Positions 1-9,628 of a DNA stretch of 64,000 nucleotides are shown in pieces; position 1 is the first letter of the stretch, and every line of letters starts with the position of its first letter. Location of the stretch: assembly GCA_008690995.1 (NCBI GenBank), contig VRMN01000013.1:342629-406628 (forward strand), read 5' to 3'. The position numbers and the translations under genes are program-made. The DNA is from Porphyridium purpureum (Eukaryota; Rhodophyta; Bangiophyceae; Porphyridiales; Porphyridiaceae). A model generated the notes under the pieces. It was not told where the DNA came from and ran no database searches. It was given only the letters and a program-made list of their open reading frames with translations.

Positions 1-552
1 GTGTTGGGGAATCTCAAGGAAGGCATCAGAGGGGTGAACATTCTTGGATACACGGATGCTGACTTTGCTGGTTGTCCAGAGAGTCGTGTGTCGACTTCTG
101 GAAGAGCAACGTACTTAGTTGCTGGAGATTACAAGTACCTAGTGGATTGGTCTTCAAGAAAGCAGCGTTTCGTGAGCTCGTCGACTTCAGAGTCGGAGCT
201 GGCCGCCCTAGAGGAAACTGTGCAACTCTCGTTGTTTCCTGCATTGTCTTTCTTGCGAAGTATACGTGACGGAGAGTTCTCGGTGATTTTGATGTGTGAC
301 AATCAAGCTGTGATGCGAGCAATAGAGATGGGGTACTCGCCAAAGTTGCATCATATGGCGATAACCCGAGCAACAGATTTGGCCTGGTTGCATCAGGTGT
401 GCGAAAAGCAGAAACTTGTGAAACTGGCATTTGTGAAGACGGACGAAAATGTGGCGGACTTAATGACCAAGGCCTTATTTCCGGAGGGCCACATTAAGTG
501 CTGGGAGAAGTTACGCGTCCCTCAGACCGGAAGGAGGAGCGTGGAATTTTAG
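1..552 (+). CDS. Ty1/copia pol polyprotein, C-terminal RNase H end (partial)
   Basis: This is the last 183 codons of a copia-type pol gene whose 5' part lies outside the window. The protein shows the copia RNase H signature: a DADFAGCPE stretch near residue 20, the STSGRATYLV and VSSSTSESE blocks, and the conserved ending with VADLMTKAL. It is closely similar to the C-terminus of the complete element at 51.8-57.8 kb but clearly divergent, so it belongs to a sister subfamily. The stop codon lies just inside the start of the LTR, as in the complete element. A purine-rich tract (ggaaggaggag, about 529-539) immediately upstream of the LTR fits a polypurine tract for plus-strand priming. The first codon of the window is not a true start. 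Confidence 0.93.
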   Translation: MLGNLKEGIRGVNILGYTDADFAGCPESRVSTSGRATYLVAGDYKYLVDWSSRKQRFVSSSTSESELAALEETVQLSLFPALSFLRSIRDGEFSVILMCDNQAVMRAIEMGYSPKLHHMAITRATDLAWLHQVCEKQKLVKLAFVKTDENVADLMTKALFPEGHIKCWEKLRVPQTGRRSVEF

Positions 553-1390
553 GGTTCCGCCCCGAGAGACGCCGTAGGGTTTTGAGTACAAAACCCTAGA
601 AAGTTCTATGATGAAAGATTGTTCGAGAAGCGTGATGATCTCGGACCTGCGAAATGTTTGTCATTGTCGTTTTGTGTGGCCTTGTGCAAAGGTCAAAGGC
701 CGGCCGAAGCTTCTGGATTCGTTCTTGACGCGCCCTCCCGGCCATTTTCCGGATACGTGGCCGGCTGTGGTTGCGAGTTGTGGAACGAATCAAAACCTGT
801 GGTGGAAATTCGTCCTGTTGGAGAAATTTGTTCTCCCGTCCTTGCTGGAAAGAGCAAGGACGAAGGGTATAAAAGGACGAAGGGGCAAGCTGGTTCCCAG
901 GAATTTCCAGGTCAAGGTAGAAGAAGAGGTAAGGGCAAATAGAATAAAAAGAGAATTGGTTAGTTGGATTGAGGCAGTCGTTGGAAGACTTGGGTTGGAT
1001 TTGCGGGAGAGGCACGCTAGCGTGTTGTGCGAGCGGATATCGGTCTGGAGTGTTTTTAAAAAGGCAGCTGGGGTTTAAACGTACCTTCCATCACCCTTCA
1101 CTTGTCAAGACCGGTCCACTCCCTCTCGTAGTCCCCTATAAGTTGAATTTTCTGTCCTCTCTTCCTTTCTAGCCACTTTTCTCTGATTGTCCTGCTTGTC
1201 CTTCCGTTCGTTTCGGTGTGTCGGTTCGTCGTCGGTTTGTCAGTTTCCGGGGTGTGGCGGTTTCCAGTTCCTGTTATCGGTGAAGCGATCCGGTTTTGTT
1301 GATTCGGTTACAAAGCAGAAAGGGAGAAATTCCAAGCTTTTAATCCATGACAAAGGGTACACTAGGATGTATTAAAAAAAGAGTTTAAAA
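541..1390 (+). repeat. 3' LTR of the partial copia element (right boundary approximate)
   Basis: The left boundary is set by similarity to the start of the 809-bp LTR of the complete element: a TGGA-type start, then a GTTCC block and CGAGAGACGCC at corresponding positions. A TATA-like box (gtataaaag, 867-875) occupies the place where the other LTR has its own TATA. A perfect 9-bp inverted repeat with a 6-nt spacer (575-598) is built from telobox-like TAGGGTTTT. The right end is inferred from the expected length and a gtttaaa-like end near 1381-1390, matching the ttaaag end of the other LTR. No gene is seen between this LTR and the NTA1-like gene at 1526. Confidence 0.7.
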
Positions 1391-1525
1391 AAGAAGGAAT
1401 AATTAATGCGGTGGATGGGAGTTTGAGCGGGTGCGCCACGAGCGGGACAAGGGGTGGTGCGCGAGGGGGGATGGGGTGGAGTGGGCCGTGGCCATGGCGC
1501 GGTGGGCTGGTTGAAAGCGGCTGGT

Positions 1526-2452
1526 TTAGCGCTGTAGCACGTGCACTCGGTCTGGGGCAGCGGCTGCTGCGCGGTCCACGTCAATGCTGGTGATAAGGAG
1601 ACCCGCTTCGGAGCGGCCCAGGTGGTTGACCAGCCGCCGCCGCTCGAGGTCGATCACCGCGCTGCCGCCGGCAAACTGGCTGCCGCGCTCCAGGCCCGTG
1701 CGGTTTGCGGCCACAAAGTGGCACGGCGCACCGAGCAGCGGTTCAAGTCGCCAGCCCCAGTAGTTGTGCAACTGTTCGAGCGCTTGCTGCTCTGCATGAG
1801 CAGCGGCCGCGGGCGTGCTTGCCTCGTGGTCGCCATCCTCGTCTGCTGGCTTTGGTGATTGGAGCCACGCAGTCGACAGAATCAGCAGCGCGGCCTTCTG
1901 GTCTCTGCAAAAGGACGCCAGCGCAAACGTGTCGCGCTCAAAGTCAAAGTCTTCGCAGTTGAGGTCCATGCAGATGCCGAACACCACGCGGCATCCGCGC
2001 AGCTCGACGACATGGAAACCAGTGCCTGGTTTTGCCCACGCCTTGTCTGTGACATACAAAAACGTCTTTCTATAGTTCAGCCGCAGCTTGCCGTGCTCGT
2101 CCAGCACGTACAGCGAGTTGTAAAAGTCGCCCTGGGCATCCACTTCAGCGTAGCCGGCGACCACGCAGCAGCGAAGTCTGAGCGCCTGCGCGCGGCAAAA
2201 CCGATACGTAGGCCCAGCAGGCGGCCGACTGTTCTCGCCAGGCTCACCGTCTTCACCACCACCTGCATATTCCACAAACGGCCGGATTTCTTCCTTGCTG
2301 TGGAACACGTACCCAGCGAACGCCATTTCGGGCAGCACCAGAAAGTCGAGCTCGCCCGGCCGCAAGTGCGACACCATGGCTTCCACGGCAAGAACATTCT
2401 TCTCCAGCTCGCCCCATACTGGCGTATACTGCACGCAAGCAATTCTCACCAT
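1526..2452 (-). CDS. NTA1: Nitrilase-superfamily amidase, NTA1-like protein N-terminal Asn/Gln amidohydrolase
   Basis: A 308-residue carbon-nitrogen hydrolase. In yeast, NTA1 deamidates N-terminal Asn and Gln so that the protein enters the Arg/N-degron pathway. The Glu-Lys-Cys triad is visible: E42 in LPEMAF, K129 in NYRKTFLY and C161 in GICMDLN. The FLYVTDKAWAKPGTGF stretch after the Lys is typical of the NTA1 branch rather than of omega-amidases or biotinidases. The start at 2452 is chosen because the nitrilase fold begins at once (VRIACVQYTP); an upstream in-frame ATG at 2500 would add 16 residues without family similarity. Yeast NTA1 is longer (about 450 residues), so this is a compact version. 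It is divergent to the TTF1/Reb1-like gene with 156 bp between the starts. The NTA1 assignment within the superfamily is good but not certain. Confidence 0.82.
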   Translation of the reverse strand: MVRIACVQYTPVWGELEKNVLAVEAMVSHLRPGELDFLVLPEMAFAGYVFHSKEEIRPFVEYAGGGEDGEPGENSRPPAGPTYRFCRAQALRLRCCVVAGYAEVDAQGDFYNSLYVLDEHGKLRLNYRKTFLYVTDKAWAKPGTGFHVVELRGCRVVFGICMDLNCEDFDFERDTFALASFCRDQKAALLILSTAWLQSPKPADEDGDHEASTPAAAAHAEQQALEQLHNYWGWRLEPLLGAPCHFVAANRTGLERGSQFAGGSAVIDLERRRLVNHLGRSEAGLLITSIDVDRAAAAAPDRVHVLQR

Positions 2453-2608
2453 ACTGCCCCCACCCACAAGACATGCGCTTCTGCTGCGGACCACGCACAA
2501 CCTGGTTTGACGTTCACGCGCATCGCAACTTTCCTTTTATACACGCACCGACGACATATCGACGGGAAACGGGACAAAAGAAATACCCGCCCGGCGGTGT
2601 GCGACGCC
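2453..2608. promoter_or_regulatory. Short divergent promoter region
   Basis: These 156 bp separate the start codons of the NTA1-like gene (minus) and the TTF1/Reb1-like gene (plus). They must carry both promoters, or one bidirectional promoter. A TATA-like tttatac lies at about 2535. No other element is clear. Confidence 0.4.
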
Positions 2609-4321
2609 ATGCCCGAGCTTGCGGCACACACCACCACTCCTGGCGATGATGCAAGCGCCGTTCGTGATGCGGAGCGGAAACGCGCCGCCGAGCGCGAGGC
2701 GAAGAAGGCACGGCACAAAAGGCGCAAAAAGGAGTTGGGAGAGGAGGAGTACAGACGCCTGAAAAGTGAGAAGCAGAAGCGGAAACAGGCGCGGAAAGAA
2801 CGACAGACGCGCCAGGCAGGCGGCAAAGCAAGAGAGGCGGATGTCGCGGCTTTGGAAACGACGCACGATGCCTACGCGGCCCAAACTGCGCCGCCGCAAG
2901 TTAAAAGTGGGGTTAACATGGAGCCTGGTGTTGCGCGAGAGTCTCGTGCCCTCACCATGGATGGAGAATCGGGCGCAAAGCCGGGCGCAAAAGTGGTTAC
3001 AGCAGTGGCCGCAGACGCACAGGTACGACCGCGTGAGGGACCGCAAGAACAGCCGCGAATAGAGTCAGAAACAGAGTCACACACAGATCCGCAGCTGCTA
3101 GCGACGCACCAGTCAAAGCCACGGACAAAGCAAAAGACAGCCATTCGGACAGCAAACATGCTAGTTTACAGAAACCCGCTGCCCGTGGATGAAGTGAGCT
3201 TCTTCTTCGAGCACGACGCAGATTTCACGACGATGTGTTCCAAAGCGCAGGACATTGCGACCATGTCCGAAAAGCGCACCTACAAGTGGCATGAGGAGCA
3301 CAAGCACGAGTTTCTTTCCGGCCCATTCACGTCCAGCGAACGCCGGCAGCTGTGGATGGCGATGGCGGCAACAGCGCGCGCGCATAGCATGCAGTGCAGC
3401 GCGCCAGAGCACCTTCAGATTATCGCACAGTCGCGGCCGCGCCTGTACCCGGCCGGGTTTTGGTTGCGCGTTGCCGACTTGATGCCTCAGCGCTCAGTGC
3501 AGTCCGTTCTTGCGCAGGCGGGGAATCTGCTGAGCAAGGTGGGCGAGAAGCGCGGGCCGTGGAGCGAAGAAGAGGACGCACAGCTTTACTTTATGCTGGG
3601 CGCCACGCCTGACGAAAAGAACGACAAGTTTAAATGGCAGAAGATTGGCGATGAGCTCGGCCGCAGCCGCAGCGCGTGTCGAGAGCGCTACCGCGCACTC
3701 GAGGCTCGGAAAGAACACGAGCGCAAGGACATTGCCAACGGCTCTCTGGGCCCCTCGGAGGTGCAGCTTGTCATGAATCGCGTCGCCCGGCTGGGCTTCC
3801 TGCATGAGCTCGCCCAAAGACCATTGATTCCGTGGCAGGAGGTGGCTCGTGGCGTGCCGCACCGCACGGCGAGGCAATGTCAAGCGGCGTGGGTGATTGA
3901 GGTTGAGCAGCGGGGCAGGAACCACAAGTCATTTTCGCAAATCAGCGGGACTGACCTTGGGCTCATTCGCAAGCTCAAGGCACTTCCAAGCAACTGCGTG
4001 CGCTTGTCTCAGATTCCGTGGGATCAGCTTGTACCGGGACTAGATCCAAGCCGCGCGCGCGCGCGATTCCGCACGCTCAGTCGCTTTTACATCCCGGAAA
4101 TCAAGACGTGCCCGCGCGCAGAGCGTGAGGAAAAGTTTCCGTGGCGCGAACGCGTCCGCGTGATCGAGGCAAACATCGCGCAAGTTGTGGAGCGCACGGA
4201 TCGCAGAAAAGTACGCAGATACAAAGTCAACGTACCGCCGAGCATGCAGTCTCTACTTGAGGTTGACTCTGGATGCACCGGGGACGCCGGACAGAGTGTG
4301 ACGCCTGCAGAGTCGAAATGA
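2609..4321 (+). CDS. Multi-Myb/SANT DNA-binding protein, TTF1/Reb1/DMTF1-like
   Basis: A 570-residue protein. Residues 1-75 are very basic (Lys/Arg/Glu-rich, RRKKELGEEEYRRLK), residues 75-185 are polar and low in complexity, and the C-terminal half has several tryptophan-cluster repeats. The clearest is at about 315-370 (RGPWSEEEDAQL, then W-x-KIGDEL and RSRSACRERYR). An atypical one precedes it at 236-300 (SGPFTSSERRQLW, then FWLRVADLMPQRSVQSVLAQ), and two degenerate ones follow at about 405-430 and 468-490. The GPF/FW/RSV pattern followed by a GPW/RS-ACR-RYR repeat is characteristic of the RNA polymerase I termination and replication-fork-block factors TTF-1/Reb1 and of DMTF1. This suggests a nuclear, sequence-specific DNA-binding role. 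The start at 2609 is preferred over the longer open frame, which runs antisense through the NTA1-like gene. Confidence 0.75.
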   Translation: MPELAAHTTTPGDDASAVRDAERKRAAEREAKKARHKRRKKELGEEEYRRLKSEKQKRKQARKERQTRQAGGKAREADVAALETTHDAYAAQTAPPQVKSGVNMEPGVARESRALTMDGESGAKPGAKVVTAVAADAQVRPREGPQEQPRIESETESHTDPQLLATHQSKPRTKQKTAIRTANMLVYRNPLPVDEVSFFFEHDADFTTMCSKAQDIATMSEKRTYKWHEEHKHEFLSGPFTSSERRQLWMAMAATARAHSMQCSAPEHLQIIAQSRPRLYPAGFWLRVADLMPQRSVQSVLAQAGNLLSKVGEKRGPWSEEEDAQLYFMLGATPDEKNDKFKWQKIGDELGRSRSACRERYRALEARKEHERKDIANGSLGPSEVQLVMNRVARLGFLHELAQRPLIPWQEVARGVPHRTARQCQAAWVIEVEQRGRNHKSFSQISGTDLGLIRKLKALPSNCVRLSQIPWDQLVPGLDPSRARARFRTLSRFYIPEIKTCPRAEREEKFPWRERVRVIEANIAQVVERTDRRKVRRYKVNVPPSMQSLLEVDSGCTGDAGQSVTPAESK

Positions 4322-4921
4322 GGCGTCCAAACGGGCGGGCATTGCGCGGATGAGGCGCGAGCTGATAAACGAGCGAGGGATGATTTTCGCTGCGATTGAG
4401 TAGGACGTTTCTTGATCTTTCAGACCATGTCATTCAGGTCTCGTGGTCACGACCGGAGCCTCATGGCCGAGACCACCTGTGTCAACGACAATAAACGAGT
4501 GCAGGGACTTCAAGTCGGGTTGGTGCTACAGAAACCGTGTCGAGCGGCGCGCGCATGCCCGTATGCAGCTGCACGCGACAGAAAGCCCAGTCGCGCATCC
4601 GCCCTCGAATCGTCTGTCTATGCAAGTGCAAGTGGATCCAGACACACGTTCCATGCCACCCAGGTGGTGCCACGGCATGCATGTAATCCGGATTCGCTCT
4701 TGTCCTGCGGCTACTAATCGCTGAAGCCCACCAAAGTGAGTGACGCCGCGATTCTGATCTTTTTTGAGTGGTGCGGCGCTGGCGGGGAAAGGGAAAAGTA
4801 GACGCGGAGGGACCCAGTCGTCAGGGCGCTTGGTAGGTTAGAGAAATCGATCTGGCAGACCGTCAAGTCGTAGGATTCTGAGCCTTTGCGACACACCGCA
4901 CCGCAGGCGACAGGCGCAAGT
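4322..4921. other. Intergenic, 600 bp
   Basis: Lies between the TTF1/Reb1-like and AspRS genes, both on the plus strand. Short open frames are present but have no recognisable product. It presumably holds the terminator of the first gene and the promoter of the second. Confidence 0.5.
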
Positions 4922-6553
4922 ATGGCGGACGACGCGTCGTCAGAAATGACGGCCGAGCAGAAGAAGGCCATGCGCGACGAGAAGAAGAAGCAAAAAGAGG
5001 CAGAGAAGGCGGCCAAGGAGGCGCGAAAGCGGGAAGAGCAGGAGGCACTGAAGCGCAAGCAGGATGAACTGGAAGCGCTCAGCAAGGACATTGAGTTTCT
5101 CAGCGTCGAGGAAGGGCACCAACCCACGCAGCTTTTTGGTACGTACAAGGTGATCCGGTCGGCGTGCGCTTCTACCGGTTCGGGCCGCACGTTCACGCCG
5201 ATCGAGTCGCTGGGTACATCGCTCGAAGGCCAGCACGTGTGGTGCCGAGCCCGCGTTGCCAACGTGCGCGGCAAGGGAAAGGCGGCGTTTCTAGTGCTGC
5301 GACAGATGCGCGGCACCGCACAGGCGCTTGTCGAGGAATCTGACATCGTACCCCGCGACATGATCAAGTGGATCTCCAAGGAGATCACGGCTGAGTCCAT
5401 TGTGGACGTCTTTGGACTTGTCAAGCTTGCTGAAGTCAAGTCGTGCACAGTGTCGGATGTGGAGTTGTTCGTTAGCCGGCTGTACCTGGTCAGCAAGGCG
5501 GACCCCTTGCCGTTCTTGCTCGAGGACGCTGCTCGACCGGCGCACGTGGACGGTGCGCACGTGCTTCGTGACACGCGCCTGGACAACCGCGCGATCGACC
5601 TGCGCGTGCCGGCGCACAAGGCGATCATGCGCGTCCAAGGTGGCGTGTGCGCGCTGTTCCGGGAGCACCTATCGGCCAAGAGCTTTATCGAGATCCACTC
5701 GCCGAAGCTGATCAGTGGCGCGAGCGAAGGGGGTGCCAATGTGTTCCAGCTCGATTACTTTGGCCTTCCGGCGTGCCTCGCGCAGAGCCCGCAGCTCTAC
5801 AAGCAGATGGCAATCTGTGCCGACTTTGAACGTGTATTCGAGATTGGGCACGTTTTCCGTGCCGAAAAGTCAAACACGCATCGGCACCTGACTGAGTTTA
5901 TCGGGCTCGATATTGAGATGCAGATTGACGAGCACTACATGGAGGTCATGCGCACGCTGGACCACATGTTTGTGGCAATCTTTGACGGGCTTACGCAGCA
6001 CTTCCGCGCCGACCTGGACACGGTCGCCGCGCAGTACCCGTTCGAGCCGTTGCGCTACAAGCCGGCAGGCGAGAACATCATTCTCGAGTTTCCGGAGGGT
6101 GTTCGGCTGTTGCGCGAGGCAGGCTACGAGATCGGTGACCACGACGACATGAACACGGAGCTGGAGCGTGCGCTGGGCAGCATTGTGAAGGAAAAGTACG
6201 ACACTGACTTTTTCATACTATGCTCGTTCCCGTCTGCTGTGCGCCCCTTCTACACGATGCCGTCGCCCACAAACCCAGACTACAGCAACTCATTCGACGT
6301 GTTCATTCGCGGCGAGGAAATTGTGTCTGGCGCGCAGCGTATTCACGTGCCCGAAATGCTTATCGAGCGCGCGAAAGGATGCGGCATTGACCTGGACACG
6401 ATCAAAGACTACGTTGATGCGTTCCGCTACGGTGCGCCCCCGCATGGAGGCGCCGGCGTGGGGCTCGAGCGCGTGGTCATGTTGTACCTCGCATTGCCGA
6501 ATGTGCGGGAGTGCTGTCTGTTTGCACGCGACCCGAAGCGGCTGACGCCGTAG
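4922..6553 (+). CDS. DARS: Aspartyl-tRNA synthetase, cytosolic type (class IIb)
   Basis: A 543-residue enzyme that charges tRNA-Asp with aspartate. Residues 1-60 form a lysine-rich amphipathic extension typical of eukaryotic cytosolic AspRS, where it helps bind tRNA. An OB-fold anticodon-binding domain follows (about 95-190), then the class II catalytic core. Visible landmarks are FIEIHSPKL near 255, QSPQLYKQM near 288, motif 2 (FRAEKSNTHRHLTEF) near 312, motif 3 (GAGVGLERVVML) near 509, and the canonical C-terminal RDPKRLTP. The start at 4922 (MADDASSEM) gives the usual length; an in-frame ATG at 4886 would add 12 residues. No organellar targeting peptide is evident. The enzyme appears intact. 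Confidence 0.97.
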   Translation: MADDASSEMTAEQKKAMRDEKKKQKEAEKAAKEARKREEQEALKRKQDELEALSKDIEFLSVEEGHQPTQLFGTYKVIRSACASTGSGRTFTPIESLGTSLEGQHVWCRARVANVRGKGKAAFLVLRQMRGTAQALVEESDIVPRDMIKWISKEITAESIVDVFGLVKLAEVKSCTVSDVELFVSRLYLVSKADPLPFLLEDAARPAHVDGAHVLRDTRLDNRAIDLRVPAHKAIMRVQGGVCALFREHLSAKSFIEIHSPKLISGASEGGANVFQLDYFGLPACLAQSPQLYKQMAICADFERVFEIGHVFRAEKSNTHRHLTEFIGLDIEMQIDEHYMEVMRTLDHMFVAIFDGLTQHFRADLDTVAAQYPFEPLRYKPAGENIILEFPEGVRLLREAGYEIGDHDDMNTELERALGSIVKEKYDTDFFILCSFPSAVRPFYTMPSPTNPDYSNSFDVFIRGEEIVSGAQRIHVPEMLIERAKGCGIDLDTIKDYVDAFRYGAPPHGGAGVGLERVVMLYLALPNVRECCLFARDPKRLTP

Positions 6554-8107
6554 ACTTGGCGTCTGCCGCTAGGAAGCCTGTGTGCGTTGTTCTGCACCGC
6601 CTCTAGTCGATACTATCCATTCTAGTTTAGAACAAACGGTCCGCGTGACTTTCTTTTCCTTCGGATCACGACTTCCCCTCCTCTTCCACACCAACGCAAC
6701 GTCACAAAACGCAGAAACAAGACCGACGACTCGCGTCTCGTGGTGTGGAACCACTTTTTTTCCGTTTCCCTTCTCGACCGCGTGTGCGCTGCACGCGCCT
6801 CAAAGCACGCTCCACCAGGTCACACGAAAGAAGGAGGGTGCATATTCGAGTCGCAGTGCGTCGCGCAAGGTACGGCAAAACGTGGCAGAGTGGCCGGTGG
6901 GCTCCATTTTGTTTATTATCGAGTTGTGCTCTCCGCGAATGGCCGGCGCGTTCGCGTGGAAGTACGACTGATTTGGCTCCAGCTCGAAACAAGCAGACCT
7001 TGCGCTGGCAGGACCTATATGGACTTTCACGAACCTGTATGACACGGTTCCACAACCGCCGCGCCGCGCCGCGCCGTGCCGCACGGCGTTCCACAGGGCG
7101 CAAGCAGACGCCGCGCGCCGGAATCCCGGTTGCGTGTACCCTGCACTCAGCAGCCGTTTTCCGGCCGACGGCTTACATTCACCGGCACGCGGCCCACAAT
7201 TTTCGGCACGCGCTGAACGCACGCAAACACGCAAACACGCAAACACGCAAACGGCTTTTTGTTCCGTCCTGTTTCTCATGTGTTTCCGCGTGGCGTCGTC
7301 GACAGCTGTAATGCGAGTGCGAAGAAAAAGGTTGGTCGGACAACCTAGTCGCTTGTCATGATGCCCATGCGCGCGCGCTCGAGCGCCCGTTTAAGTGTGA
7401 TTTATTGATTGCTGTGCTCACATCGCTCTGTCTCTCTTTCTCTCTCTCCTTCTCCGTCCTACTCACACTCCCCGCGCACTTTCTGTCGGTTAACCAGGAC
7501 GGAACACCGCGCTAGGGTTACGCGAGTTTATACTAAAACACCCGCGTTTTGATAGTGTCCACCGCGCGCCAGCCGCTAACCGACTTGCGCAGCGGCAGCG
7601 CGCTGCGGCCATTGAATCGGCGTGCGGCTGCCGCTGAGGTCACGCGCCAGGCGCCAGACGCTGCCAGGTGAGTTGGAGCGGTGAGAAGCGCGGCTGCTTG
7701 CATCGCGCGCGGACGGTCACACACACGCGCCGCAAGGAGGTTGTGCGCTGCGAGGCGTCGTAGCACGCGCGGACGGAGAGGAGAATTGAAGTGGCAGCGG
7801 CGGCTAGAAGGAAGCGGCGGGATTGATGTGCCGTCCTGCGCGTGTCGCGACACAAACGGACAGTGGCGGTTCGGCTTCGCACGAGCGGAACCGCGCGCGG
7901 GCTGACGGCACCAAGCGTGTTGAGCGGCGAGCGGCGCATGAGGGAGTGGGCGCGAAGCAACGACGCGCACAGCGGGCACCAAGGAGTGGAAGTAGGTCCC
8001 TTTAACCTTCCCCGTGCTTCGACGTAACGAAGAATTTCAGAGACGAGCGTGTGCGAAGGTCTTCGCACAGTCGGACGCGCGGAGCGTGAGCCGCTTCTCG
8101 CCTCGGG
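6554..8107. other. Intergenic, about 1.55 kb, no gene recognised
   Basis: Separates AspRS from the MsrB-like gene, both on the plus strand. Open frames here have no recognisable domain and strong strand-symmetric composition bias. Visible elements are a pyrimidine tract (about 7429-7455), an 8-bp minisatellite (7221-7252), a CCGCG-rich stretch (7060-7085) and a telobox-like ctagggtta at 7512-7520. The length suggests a long 5' regulatory region or leader for the downstream gene. Confidence 0.5.
7221..7252. repeat. 8-bp microsatellite, 4 copies
   Basis: Four perfect direct copies of acgcaaac. Confidence 0.95.
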
Positions 8108-9628
8108 ATGCAGCGCCGGCCGCTGCTCCCTAAAAGGGCGGCGAGCCATGCGGACCGTGCCAATGGTCATGCGCCTTCAGGAGCAGACGCACCGGGCTCT
8201 AGCCTGACGTCACAGTTTTCTGCGCCCGGCGGGCCCGCTTTGACGGACAATCAGCCAGGTTCAGGCAGCAGAAAGAACCGGGTCACGTTCCCGAACGAGT
8301 CGCCGTTCATGGCATCGAGCTTTCAAAACTCGCCGCAGAAGCAGCAGCAGCAGCCGCAGCAACAAGGTGGCACTCAAGGCCAGCTGCACTCGCATGTGCC
8401 GCATCTAGCATCGCACAACGGGCACCCCCCAGTGCAGCAACAAGCATCCCAAAACCACGTCCAACAGCCGCAGCAAGGCAATCTCGACAGGGAATCGCAC
8501 ACTCAGCATCAACAACCCGCAACGCAGCGCGCGTCATCGGCGCCAGCACCTCCGGCGGCTCCATCGGCTGCCAAGACGCTTCAGGACGCATCGGGTGTGC
8601 CGACGCGCGCGCGATCAAACAAGAGCGGCGTGCCAAAGAACGCGAGCTTGAAAACAAAAGCCGCGCGCACGCTGCTCCCTGGCGAGCCCGCGACAGCGCC
8701 CTCTGAACCTGCAGAGCAAGCGCATGGCTCGGTCGTGTCGGCCATGTTATCTTCGCCGTACAGCGAAGAAGTCATCAGCCGGAGTTCGTCGACCAGCGGA
8801 CGCGTGCGTTCCGACTCTTTTCTTTTGCTGAGCCGCGGCACGTCACTTTCGTCCAGTCGGTCTGCACACTCGAGTGTGACGTCGCGCGGCAAAGGTGGCA
8901 TCCCTAACATTACGCGCTCGGTTTCGTGGCGCTTTCTAACAGCGAAGCGCGACAGCATGGGCAAGGTGGTTCGACCGAACGACGAATGGCAGTCGATTTT
9001 GTCGCGCGCCGAATACAAGATCCTGCGAGAAAAGTGCATGGAGCCGCCGTACACGGGCAAATATGTAAATTTCAGCATGCCGCCTGGCGGTGAAATTGGG
9101 CTCTTTCTGTGCCGCGGCTGCGGAGAGTCGGTGTTCCTTCCGCAGAACATCAAGATGAGCACCACGGGCTGGGTAACATTTAGCAGCGCACGCGCGAACG
9201 CGGTGCGCATTGCGCAAGGTGTTCGGAATGGCATGAACGTGAACGAAGTGTATTGCGCGAGCTGTCACGGTTTCTTGGGCATGTCAGACCGCGGATACCT
9301 GCTGATCAACTCGCATGCCATTGAATTTGTGATTCCGAACTTGCCCGCGCATGAGAGATCCGCAGCGGCACGCTCGGCTTTGAACCACAGCCAAGGCCAC
9401 GGTCACGGTCACGGTCACGGCCATGCGCACGCGTCGGCGAATGGCGGAAGCGGGAGTGGCAGTGGCAATGGTCCCAGCGGCGCTGGAGGCAGTGGGTCTC
9501 AGAAGCGGACCTCGAAGAGCATGAGCACGGTGAAGAACGCACAGCCGAGTGTTGTGATATTTGCCACGGGCGGCGGTGGCGGCGGCTGCGGCGGTGGTGG
9601 CGGTGGCGGCGGCTGTGGCGGTATGTGA
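8108..9628 (+). CDS. MsrB-fold protein lacking the catalytic cysteine, with long low-complexity N- and C-termini
   Basis: A 506-residue protein. Residues 1-275 are disordered and rich in Gln, Ser, Pro and Ala. Residues about 293-410 match methionine-R-sulfoxide reductase B: DEW-x3-LS-x2-EYKILREK, EPPYTGKY, a GW-x-F turn and a final INS-x3-EF strand. Both structural zinc CxxC pairs are present (C335/C338 and C383/C386). The catalytic Cys of the usual RYCINS motif is Leu399 here (GYLLINS), and the CGWP segment that holds a further cysteine in many MsrBs reads TTGW. The protein is therefore predicted to be unable to reduce methionine sulfoxide and may instead bind a ligand or partner. The C-terminus has a His-Gly run near 430 and a Gly-rich tail with interspersed Cys, which could bind metal. 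The family match is by eye. Confidence 0.8.
   Translation: MQRRPLLPKRAASHADRANGHAPSGADAPGSSLTSQFSAPGGPALTDNQPGSGSRKNRVTFPNESPFMASSFQNSPQKQQQQPQQQGGTQGQLHSHVPHLASHNGHPPVQQQASQNHVQQPQQGNLDRESHTQHQQPATQRASSAPAPPAAPSAAKTLQDASGVPTRARSNKSGVPKNASLKTKAARTLLPGEPATAPSEPAEQAHGSVVSAMLSSPYSEEVISRSSSTSGRVRSDSFLLLSRGTSLSSSRSAHSSVTSRGKGGIPNITRSVSWRFLTAKRDSMGKVVRPNDEWQSILSRAEYKILREKCMEPPYTGKYVNFSMPPGGEIGLFLCRGCGESVFLPQNIKMSTTGWVTFSSARANAVRIAQGVRNGMNVNEVYCASCHGFLGMSDRGYLLINSHAIEFVIPNLPAHERSAAARSALNHSQGHGHGHGHGHAHASANGGSGSGSGNGPSGAGGSGSQKRTSKSMSTVKNAQPSVVIFATGGGGGGCGGGGGGGGCGGM

Noticed and set aside
1339-1350. 12-base match (ttttaatccatg) to the LTR terminus of the complete copia element
   Set aside because: It is in the orientation opposite to the local LTR, and flanking bases do not extend the match; probably chance.
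4714-5739. 341-codon open frame antisense to AspRS
   Set aside because: It lies opposite a fully conserved enzyme gene, is rich in Ser, Arg and Ala as expected for the complementary strand of GC-rich coding DNA, and shows no domain.
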